Shown one piece after another: positions 8,697-18,719 of a stretch of 64,000 nucleotides of DNA. The stretch is from assembly GCA_029204045.2 (NCBI GenBank), contig CM055065.1:9492521-9556520 (forward strand), read 5' to 3'. Both the position numbers and the translations under genes were made by a program. The notes below the pieces were generated by a model, which did no database searches, was not told the origin of the DNA, and was given only the letters and a program-made list of their open reading frames with translations. The DNA is from Tillandsia leiboldiana (lineage: Eukaryota; Streptophyta; Magnoliopsida; Poales; Bromeliaceae). Numbering within the stretch: position 1 is the stretch's first letter; every line of letters begins with the position of its first letter.

Positions 8697-11301
8697 TCTA
8701 GAATATCTAACAAAGATATAGTTAGAGGTGTTCCTAAATTGAGTTTTAAAGAAAACCTTGTGTGTGGTGGTTGCCAAAAGGAAAAAGAAACTAGATCCAC
8801 TCACAAGAATTTGAACCATGTAGGAACAAAACGCCCATTAGAATTATTGCATATGGATTTAATGGGGCCAACTCGTCAACCTAGTTTGGGTGGAAAATGG
8901 TATATTTTTCTCATGGTTGATGATTTCTCTAGATATTCATGGGTAGCATTTTTAAAAGAGAAAGTGGATACTTTCGATTCTTTTCATGAGATTTGTCATC
9001 GTATTATGATTGAGAAGAATGAAAAGATCATTCGTGTTCGGAGTGATAGAGGTGGAGAATTCATCAATTCTAAATTCATTGATTTTTGCACTTCAAACGG
9101 CATAAAACATGAATTCCCTGCACCTTATACACCGCAACAGAACGGTGTAGTCGAGCGCAAAAATAGAATTGTTCGAGAGATGTCGTGTGTTATGCTTCAT
9201 AGCCGGAAACTCCCGTTACACTTTTGGGCTGAAGGAGTTAACACCGCTATCTATGTGATCAATAGAATATATTTGCGCCCGGGTACTTTGAATACCCCCT
9301 ATGAACTTTGGTTCTGTAGAAAACCTAATATAAAATATTTTCGTATCTTTGGGAGTCGCTGTTACATTTTACGCGATCGAGAAAATCTTAAAAAATTTGA
9401 CTCTCGAAGTGATATCGGGTATTTAACCTTGAATCTAAAACGATGGTAGAATCTTTCAATGTTAAAGTAGATGAAGCTTTTCATTTTTCCTCTGATAAAT
9501 CTACTCCTGATATGTCTATTGATGATGAACCTCCTGCTAATGATATTGCATCCTTACATGATAATTCTTCTGAAAATTTTGATGCATCTCATGGTTCTCC
9601 TAATTCATCCAATGTGCAGGAATCATCGCAAATACCCCCGAGTACTCCGTTACCTCAAACGCTTCGAATCTCCAAGGACCATCCGGAATCAAACATCATT
9701 GGAGATCCTCAAGAAGGAGTTAGAACTCGGAGACAATTGGTTTGTGGAGTTGCATGTTACGTCTCCATGATCGAACCAAAGAATGTTGACGAAGCTCTTC
9801 AAGATGACTATTGGATTGAAGCAATGCAAGAAGAGCTCAATCAATTTGAAAGGAACAAAGTCTGGGAATTAACGAAGCCCCTGAAGCAATAAAATATCAT
9901 CGGTACAAAATAGATTTTCAAGAACAAGAAAAATGAAGATGGTACCGTTATTCGAAACAAAGCACGTCTAATTGCTCAGGGCTATTCACAAGTTGAAGGT
10001 ATAGACTTTGATGAGACTTTCGCCCCGGTTGCTCGTCTTGAGTCCATTCGTATACTTTTTGCAATTGCATGTCATTTTAAAATAAAACTTTTTCAAATGG
10101 ACGTTAAGAGCGCATTTTTAAATGGTTTTCTAAATGGGGAAGTTTATGTTGCTCAACCGAAAGGTTTCATTGATCATAAACTACCTAACCATGTTTTTCG
10201 ATTGAAAATGGCTCTTTACGGTCTAAAACAAGCACCGTGAGCATGGTACGAAAGATTGACAAAGCACATTTTGGAAAAGGACTATACTCTAGGGGGAGCA
10301 GATCGGACACTTTTTGTGAAGCACTTTCAAGACAACTTCATTGTAGCACAAATATATGTGGATGACATTGTGTTTGGTGCTACGAGGAACAACGATGCTT
10401 CAAAATTCGCCGAAACAATGGAAAGCGAATTTGAGATGTCTATGATGGGCGAGCTTACATTTTTTCTTGGATTGCAAGTTAAGCAAAGTGATGATGGCAT
10501 TCATTTATGTCAATCCAAGTATGCGAAGGAGTTGGTCAAGAAATTTGGATTGGAGAACTCTAAAGACTTCCCGACTCCTATGGGAACTAGCAATAAGGGA
10601 TTAGTAAGTGAATCTCACGGAGAAAGTGTAGACGAGAAGCTTTATCGAAGCATGATTGGAAGTCTACTCTACCTTACGGCTAGTCGCCCGGATATTTCTT
10701 TCAGTGTTGGGATTTGCACGAGATATCAATCAGCATCGAAGGAAATTCACCTGAAAGTGGTGAAAAAGATCATCCGGTACGTCAAAGGTATTATTAATTT
10801 CGGAATTTGGTATCCTATAGGCACATCTCTCGATATAATAGGATATTCGGATGCCGATTGGGCTGGATAAGTGGATGATCGGAAGAGCACGAGTGGTGCA
10901 TATTTTTATCTTCGTCATTGTCTTGTAGCATGGCATATAAAAAGCAAAACTGCATTGCTCTCTCTACTGCCGAGGCGAAATACATTTCAGCGGAAAGTTG
11001 TTCGACTCAATTGATTTGGATGAGAAGTGTGTTGAGCGACTTTCGCATTTCTGCGACTTCGGTAACAATTCTTTGTGACAACACTAGTGCCATAAACATT
11101 TCTAAAAATCCTGTGTTGCACTCAAGAACAAAACATATTGAACTTAGATATCATTTTCTAAGAGAGCTAGTTGAATCAAATACTTTACAAATTTCTTATG
11201 TTTCAACTGAAGATCAATTAGCCGATATTTTGACAAAACCTTTGGATCAAAAACGTTTTATTCATTTGCGTAAAGCAATTGGAATGCTTTCTTTGAAATA
11301 A
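8697..11301 (+). pseudogene. pol: Ty1/copia Pol of SireB (integrase-RT-RNase H), decayed
   Basis: Entry is in the integrase zinc region (C-GG-C, about 8766). Next come the DLMGP catalytic Asp, the SDRGGEF Asp and the NGVVERKNR Glu of the D,D,E triad. The RT motif YVDDIVFG follows, then RNase H with STAEAKYISAESC and the SRTKHIELRYHF end. The first frame runs to about 9415. There a ~20-bp deletion relative to SireC shifts the frame in the integrase-RT linker. In-frame stops follow at 9890 (TAA), 9911 (TAG for the Trp of GTKWIF), 10238 (TGA for Arg) and 10868 (TAA). A 1-bp deletion near 10935 moves the last part to another frame, ending at 11301. It cannot give a functional polyprotein. Confidence 0.93.
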
Positions 11302-12220
11302 CAATTTTTAAACCATTGCTTAGGTTAGGTTTTGTTTTGTGTTTTGTGCTCTTTTTGTTTGTATATAGAACATTAATTGAGCATTAGTATAATTGACTTT
11401 ATTTGCATCTTTTCATATTTAGAGAAATTCATTATGATTTGGATATCATTACAACTCTCTTGATGCATTGATCATTAATATCAATTATTTCATCTTTATT
11501 TGATCAAAGTCAATTCCTCTCTCAGTGATCTCTTGGTATAGTTTTTATCTTATTTGATAATTGAGTTAAGTATGAACATGAGATCAATAGTTGGTTGAAT
11601 ACTTAATATTTTACATAATTAATAGCCAATTGAGGGGGAGTATTATTTAAAGTTTCATGCTCAAAAGATGTGGAAAGAGTTACATCCTTTAGTGGAGTGT
11701 GAAAACTACCACCACATGGAGGAAAGAGCTACCACCCCGGTCATCCGAGTACTGTGTGAAGCTACCACATGTTTTACCAAGCATGGTGATTTCTTGTTTA
11801 TTAGATAAAATGTTTTTTGGAATACTTGACTATGTCGAATTCCAAGGTTGGTATAAGGTGGGATTAATAATTGAAAGATGCTCAAAGAGCCATTCCCTAA
11901 AACATATTGACTAGATAGCATTATCTAATTTATTAGGGATTTCAAACATCTATGGATCTTTGTGCGTCATTTTCTTTATTCAATTGATGATTTGATAAAC
12001 ATATTACTCATTAAATTGTGATTGATGTCTTAACATTAGAGGATATAATTTTTATAAATTTTTGTTTCATTATTTGAGTATTAATGATAGATTTAGCATA
12101 ATCTATTTCTTTTGATGTGAAACGATATTGTTTGTTTAAAGTTGATATGCAAGAATGCTTACATACTTTTTCTGGATTTTCTGAAATTTTTACAAATTTT
12201 TCTGAAGAAAAAGTTGCAGG
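11302..12220 (+). other. SireB spacer between pol and env-like module
   Basis: AT-rich non-coding spacer. The conserved post-pol block lies at 11659-11893, with the same GGAAAGAG repeats and GCTC-AAA-GAGC hairpin as in SireA, SireC and SireD. The rest is alignable to the SireC spacer (about 51950-52890), but I see no ORF in it. Confidence 0.65.
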
Positions 12221-12312
12221 CAGTCCGGACTGGATTGTTCAGTCCGGATCCCGAACGATGGGATTTCCTGCGCCAAGCCGATCCGGACTGAATTCGAACC
12301 CGATCCGGACTG
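12221..12312. promoter_or_regulatory. Internal TCCGGA palindrome array upstream of env-like remnant (SireB)
   Basis: Four TCCGGA cores (about 12223, 12242, 12282, 12303), one followed by CCCGAAC as in the U3 array. The TATA-like stretch after it is degenerate (TTTTAATAG). The position is equivalent to 52894-53046 in SireC and 61106-61262 in SireD. Confidence 0.6.
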
Positions 12313-12447
12313 GGGCTAGGTTTTAATAGAAACGAAGGGTTTTTCAAATTCTATTTTCTCTAAGCTTTGGTTTCTAGCTTCCTAGAGTTTCTCTCTCTAG
12401 AATCAAGGAGTTTTGGATCTTTTGCAACTAGTTTTCACTCGATCCAA

Positions 12448-12830
12448 GTAAGTTCTTATGATCAAAACTCTTGTTTTTCACCGTTTTGTTTGTGTGCTTC
12501 AAAACATGAGGAATTTCTTGCTATGATTTTATTTTTGCACGGTTTTTTATCAAATTTCTTTTGAAATAAGAACTCTGGACACCTTAGATTTGTTTCTATG
12601 CCTTGTATTCATTTGATAAACGGATTTTTGGGCTTCGATTTCTGAAAATCCGGTTTTGAGGCAAATTTTAGGAATTTTTGAAAATCATGGGATTGATCTA
12701 TTTTTAAAATTCTTTTTGCAAATCTATCTTGATTCCTAGTCTCTATACATGATAAAGATTGTTTGGGTATGATTTTTCATATTTTTGAAATTAAACATTT
12801 TTTTTCATGTTCTTGAGCTCTTGATCACAG
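12448..12830 (+). other. Probable 5'-UTR intron of env-like gene (SireB)
   Basis: Donor CAA|GTAAGT at 12448; acceptor TTGATCACAG ends at 12830. The length is 383 bp, against 385 and 382 bp for the equivalents in SireC and SireD. Splicing is inferred from consensus sites and conservation. Confidence 0.55.
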
Positions 12831-12855
12831 GGCACTCTTTTCAAACTCTGGCAAG

Positions 12856-13452
12856 ATGGTTTTCGACTCGATAATTGTGCTCATTGTGGCAATGGTCATA
12901 ACGCGAGCAACTAACAGAATGGAGACGGCTAGAACAAGTCAGGAAGAAACAAAGAATGTCCTTCAAGATGATTCAGAATCTGACAAAGAAGATTGGGAAG
13001 AATTTTGCAGGTAAGCACAACAGATTGCTGATGACGAAAATAGGTTCGCGTTAAAGAACAAAGAACCTATGAAATCTTGTTCAACGTTAAAGAAGTATGC
13101 TAGACGAAAGAACACAAGGGGTAGTTGAATTCATATTAATGAGCCTCTTGCCGGTGTACAATTTCTACCTAGAGAATCTCCATGGATTGAAGGTAGATAT
13201 GCACCATCTGCATTCTCGCTACCTACTTCAACCCTGAGGAAAGACACGACAGAGGATGATACGTCCTTGTCTTCCATGAGTCGAGAGCAGAAAAGACTGT
13301 CTACCGAACAAGAAAGAATGTTAATTGACCTTCAGTATATCACTGCTGGTCAACGAAAGATTAAAAAGAAATGATCGAGAATCTCAAGGCTGCTCAAAGG
13401 AATTTTGGACAAATTCGGTTGCAGCAGCTCGGAAGGAAATGACTCAGACTGA
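12856..13452 (+). pseudogene. Env-like ORF remnant of SireB, central domain deleted
   Basis: The ATG at 12856 opens a hydrophobic start (FDSIIVLIVAMVITRA), followed by an acidic segment that matches the N terminus of the SireC/SireD env-like proteins. A stop occurs near 13013. The C-terminal part is also recognisable (EQKRLSTEQERM and a basic end followed by GCSSSEGNDSD). The conserved central ~300-residue domain is absent. So an internal deletion kept only the two ends, with extra stops and frame changes. Confidence 0.75.
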
Positions 13453-14093
13453 TCTTTTTCTTTTGTTGTTCTAATGGTTTCTTTTGTAGGTTTTTAGTTT
13501 TTGTTCTTAATATTTCTGAACTTTACACTCCCTTCTTTTTATTTTGGCTGCATTTCTGTGACAAAAAGGGAGAGAGACAAATAGAACTTTGAACTTTGAG
13601 CAAAGTTTGAACTTGGAACTTGAAACCTTGACCATTGAAGTTTGAAGGTAAGTTGAAGATAGGTTGAACTTGTACATGCCACTACTAACTATTTGACTAA
13701 CTATTTGGGCATGTAATATTTGTTAACAAGTAACATATGATGTGATGCTTTGACTATCTATTTGAAACTTGTTGAACTTGTTAACTTGTGTGATCGAACT
13801 ATGACATTAATTATCAGGCCTGTCATAAGGAGTATAAACTCTATCTCTCTGATTGCTTATTGAATGTTTAAATTGTTGAGGTATCTAACGATTTCTTTTG
13901 TCAAGAATTATTTCTTTTGCAGAGAGTGCAAGCGTCTAAGTCTAGAGTTTGTATTAGGGGTTTATCTCTTGTATTCATTTTATTTGGACCATTCATGTAA
14001 ATTTTTGTTGTATGGTGATAACAACAAAAATATCTTTTTGAATTTTTTTTAAGTGGATTTTTGTTTTGTCACGAAACCGCCAAAGGGGGAGAT
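13453..14093 (+). other. SireB 3' non-coding region with two polypurine tracts
   Basis: Contains ACAAAAAGGGAGAGAGAC (13562-13579), a polypurine tract about 110 bp after the env-like stop. GAACTTTGA-type short repeats lie at 13585-13680. Next is the CTAACTATTTGGGCATGTAA motif shared with SireC and SireD, and finally the main polypurine tract at 14081-14093. No gene is seen. Confidence 0.65.
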
Positions 14094-15361
14094 TGTTAAG
14101 GATTTTGTTTTGGCATATTTCGTGAAGCGTTTAAGTCTTGAAGATTGAAAATGAAGAATTATGGATCATATACATCAATCTCAAGAAGAATGAATTCAAA
14201 AGGATCATGTACGTTTAACTAATAAATTTTGGTGATCTGAATACATTCTTGTAGTTTAGAAACACTTAGAATAATTTTCATCGCATAAAAATAAAAAACT
14301 GGACAAGTTGGATGTTTAGGATCCGGATCAGGGCATTCCAGTCCGGACCCCGAACAGAGTTGAGTTCATGCGTAATTCCAGTCTGGAACAGTCCCAGTCA
14401 GTTCGGATCCTGAACTATGTGTTTGCTAAAATCGCATGAACAGTCTGGATCAGGGAATTCCAGTCCGGACCCCGAACTTGTTTTTCTGAAAAAATTCTGT
14501 CTAAAGACGACAGTCCGGATTAGACTAATCCAGTCCGGACCGTCGAGCACGAAAATTCCAGATAAGTTAGTTTTTGATGCTTATCTCTTTCCAAAGGTTT
14601 CTAACCTATAAATAGACCCTTATTTTCATCTTTTAGGGTTAATCCAAAATAATCCTGGTTATGAAAAACCGAAGGATAAAAATCCACATATATAGAGAAG
14701 AAAGGAAAACATGATCTAATCTATGTTTCTTCGTCTATATTGTTCAATTTGATTCTAGGATTTCCAAACTCTTATTTCTTGTAGAATCAAATTGAAGAAT
14801 ACTTAGATGGTAATTTCTTATCTATCTTTGATCTAAGTATTCGGAGGATTATCATCACCAACAAAACAACGATTTCCTAAAATCGGAGCGTGGATTCGCA
14901 TGGCCTTGTGGATTCAAGGTGCTACCGCTCTCGTGGATTTGGAGCGAGGTACATTCTTGTGATCGATATGTGCTACATTGGTGAAGACCGTGGATTCGGT
15001 TGGACGTCGTGGATTCGACGTTGGACGTCATGGATTCGACGTTGGACGCAAATCATGGATTCGAAGCACGTTGTGGAGCGAGCGGAGAAGATCTACTTGG
15101 AGCGTATGGAAAAGGTTGAGTCGTAGTGTTACGGTAAATCACCTTGTACGTGTTTAATTTTAGTGGATTTCGCCGTGTTATTCGTCCCTTGGTTTTTTAC
15201 TCCTGTGACGGAGTTTTCCACGTAAAATCTTGCCTACTTTATTTATTTTTCGCATTGGGTTATTTTTTACGCAACGATTTGGTGTGTTTATTGTTTACAC
15301 CTATTTACCCCCCCTCTAGGTGGTTTTTCCCCATTCAGATCCATTATTAACATAATCCACA
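14094..15361 (+). repeat. 3' LTR of SireB
   Basis: Begins TGTTAAGG, ends near ATCCACA; the exact last base is uncertain by 2 nt. It carries a TCCGGA palindrome array (14320-14545), a TATAAATA box (14607-14614) and TGGATT-loop hairpins (about 14886-15070). It is diverged from SireA and closer in hairpin content to SireC. Confidence 0.85.
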
Positions 15362-15793
15362 CATGTGATGTGATGACCCGGACCTCCGCAGAGAGCTTGC
15401 AGTGTGATTAGTGACTTCTGGAGACCTATGATGTGTGTTGGAGATGATTGCGCGCAAATCGAACCCCGGATTTGGACCCGGCATGAAAAACGGATCAAGT
15501 TTGCTTTTTCGGGAATTTTTGGCAAATTTTGGATGCGGAATTTGGCTAAACGGACATCGGATTTGGATTCGGCGCGCGAAAATGATGAAAATGGACTATT
15601 TACTTGTATTTTTTGGAGCCCGGATGCCCATACACGGATTTCGAGGTATGAATTACTGTTCCGGCCAGCCGGGCAGTGCCGGCGGCAGCGGCGGGCGGCG
15701 GCGCGGGCGCGGGCAGGCGGCGGAGCGAGAGCAGGCGCGGGCAGGCGCGCGGGAAGGGCGCGGGCAGGCGCGCGGTGCAGCGAGGGCGTGTGC

Positions 15794-16046
15794 CACGTGG
15801 CGTCTTCCTGTTGGCGCGGTGTGGACACGTGGCAGCGTGGGATTGGCTGGTGCACCGGCTCGGTCCACGGAGTAGAGCGGGCAGTTTCCTCGGGATGCGT
15901 GCGAGGTATGGTCGCCGGCAGCGCGACGTGCGCGCACGTGGGCATGCCGACCGAGGCGCTGACGCGCGCGAAGGCGGGCGCGGGGGCGAGGCCACGTGTC
16001 CCGAGCGGAGTGGCCGCGTTCGCTGTTTGCTGTGCGGGGACACGTG
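15794..16046 (+). promoter_or_regulatory. G-box cluster in U3 of LTR-B
   Basis: Five CACGTG sites at about 15794, 15826, 15935, 15993 and 16041 within 253 bp, ending about 140 bp upstream of the TATAAATA box at 16185. The same arrangement occurs in LTR-A and, with fewer sites, in the nested family T LTRs. Confidence 0.6.
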
Positions 16047-18719
16047 TTGCTCTGTGGATGATCCGGGCGCTGATGGACGGCTGCAGTTCGGGCCTTCTTG
16101 GCGAGCACTGTAGCAGCCCGGAATCAAATCGGGCGCCCGAAACCGGGGACCCAAAGGGGATTTTCTAATTTGTTCGGTTGAGGCTATAAATAGCCCCTTT
16201 GCTGTGCGTTTTAGCCCTTTTCCCGAGCTCATCTCCTGGGAGAGCCTTAAGCAAAGTTGTTCCTTACCTTCTCCTCCACCCCTTGATGGATTCCCGGAAT
16301 TTTTGGAGGCCGCAGCATCGGCGTTTTCTACGACGCGGCGCACTTCGACTCTCCTTCGATTTTGGCTTCTACCATCGCATTTCAGTCCGCGAGACCCCCT
16401 GGGCTACCCCGAAGGAGTTTTTAGACAATTTTTGTGGCATCGATTTCACAAGAGGTAGACCTACGATTTCTATGTTGATCACCGTGCTATATTCTCAGTT
16501 CTTGGCACGGTTTACGAGGCATATTTGAACCCCTTTGTTGCTGGTGAATTTCTGGACAGCGGAGGCTTGTCGGATTTTTATCTTTGTGCTCGGGTATCGG
16601 ATTTCGACATGTGAGGACTCAATCGACATCTACTCTTCGTGAGGATCACCGTCGTATTTTTATTGGAATTCTTGGAAGATTCTTAGAAGGTGATAATTAA
16701 GCTTCTTTGGGACTGTTTTGCTGCAGGCTTGTGTTTATGAGGGAGTTAACATACCGCGATGTTTTATTTTTATCTTGGCCTACAGGTGTCGGATTGAGAA
16801 GTATAAATACTCGATTTGGGGCTACTCGTCGCGAGGATCGCAACGGTGATTTTTTTGGATTTTTCTAAGGACTGGACAGAGGTGAAATTCCTCATTTTCT
16901 GTGCTGGTTTGGCAAACAGCAAGTGCTGTATTTGGAACTGCTACCGTTGATGCTATGTGTGGTACTTTTTGCAGTGATTCGCAGATTTGGGTATCTTACG
17001 GAGAGTTGGGCAGAGAGGAGGTTATTACTGTTGTGGAACGCGTATTTTCTAGGTGGGTTGCTTCGCCTCCAAAATTGATGGACTATTCATTAATTCTATC
17101 GTGTAGTAAATCATACATGATTGTTAGATGTATTAGGAAGCATGTTAGTTATAGAAAGGATGATCTCGTGTTGTTATCATGATCATGTTATTGTATGCTT
17201 CCTATCCGTGTCAATTCATATACCACTATTTGGAACTTGACCTAGCACCCTGTCATATGATGTATGTTCAACCAGACTAGTAGAAAACCCTCATTTGGGC
17301 TAGGTTTATTTATGCTTTAGACATCCACACTTCGTATTCTACTCTTGGACATAGTGTTTTCCTCGCCCGGGTAGTGGGTCGAGTGGTCGGGATCTATTTT
17401 AGTGTGGGATGCATGTTACACTCGTGCTTGGGGCCACAGTGGAGTCTGGTAGGTGTAGCTAGTCTTGTAGCTGTGTCGGGAGCCGTTTAGGTAAACGGTG
17501 GTCCCTGGCTGTCGTATTTCTCTGTTTTATTTGTCGTCACTATGTTAGTGATAGTGATATACTACTGATATCAGGACCTAGAACCCAGACTGTTTTTTGA
17601 CACATATAATTTCTGTAAACTAATGTTTAACTTCCAAACTTCGAGCGGGTCGCCGGAGCCTGTTCTTGTTTGATTTGGGTGAAGGCAATAGCCCTTCGGG
17701 GTTTGGAAAATAAAACTTACTTGAACTGATTTTTATTAAAGAACTAAAATATATTAAATTGGGTTTCTCAGATTAAAATAGTTTTCAGTAATAACTGTCA
17801 TCTTTTTATTACAACTTCCTCACCCGAGAGAGTTTGGGCGATCTGGGTTCTAGGGGCCGTTCCTTTTTCGGGACGAAAGCGACGGGGGCCATGCCTGGAA
17901 CCTGTTCAAGTTTGATAGGGTTGTAGGTGTTGGTCTCCCGGAACTTTCGAACCCTGGTTGGTGTCTTCCGCATGTTGTACCGAGGTTGTCGTGTTCCCGA
18001 ACTGTAAGGGGGTCGAGAACTTCGATAGACGGAGCCTGGAGTCTGTTCTTGTTTGATTGGGGTTCTAGGCACCGACCTATCGGGATTTCCGAACCCTTAT
18101 GGTGTCGGTCCTTCCTATGTTATCTGTGAGTTTGGTGTTCTGTTGTGGGAGCTGTCGGGTTGACGGTGGTTCCGGCTGTGAGTATTTCCAGCCAGTGAGT
18201 TAGAGATGTGACGTTAGTTACTGTCGATCTTGTTGATCGTGGATTTGGGCTATAGCCTGCATGAGCCATTTTGAGCTCGACAGAGATGCGCTGATACTTT
18301 CCTCGGTGGGGTCGCGCCCCTCGAGTGCCACTTCGGAGCTGGGCCTATTACTTTACTATCGCGACTTGTCGATGCTGTCCCCTGGCTGGGCCTTTTTTAG
18401 GCAGTCACGGACGTAGTCCCTCTAGTTGGGCCAGTTTTGGCAGTCACGGACGCCCTACGTAAGTCCAGTTCTCCGTGGATGTACTCGCAGTAGGTGGGCG
18501 CAGGTTTGACTGGACACTATGTGGCAGTCACTGTGATTGGGTTGATTGAGTATACTGGGTTTGAGTCGATACATCATTTTTATCTGTATCACCCTTTGAG
18601 CATAGTAGATAGAGGCATGGTAGCTGTAGAGTTATTTTCAGCTTTCTTTTCTTCAGTTTTCTGTTATCTTATGCCTCTAGTAGACTTAGTGGGCAGACCG
18701 TCGGGTTTGGTTGCGGTAC

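Larger units (their letters stand above)
8697..15361 (+). mobile_element. SireB: Sirevirus copia element, left part displaced by LTR-A
   Basis: Starts abruptly inside pol at the boundary of LTR-A. It has no 5' LTR, gag or protease in the window; these presumably lie beyond the left edge, on the other side of LTR-A. It contains decayed pol, the post-pol block, an env-like promoter, intron and remnant, a polypurine tract (14081-14093) and a 3' LTR. Its coding regions carry several stops and frameshifts, and it is clearly older than SireA and SireD. Its right end abuts solo LTR-B within 10 bp. Confidence 0.88.

Noticed and set aside
15144..17182. Possible host gene behind a TATA box with frames of 70-110 residues
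   Set aside because: The region aligns in inverted orientation with LTR-A and carries LTR boundaries; frames are not shared between copies.
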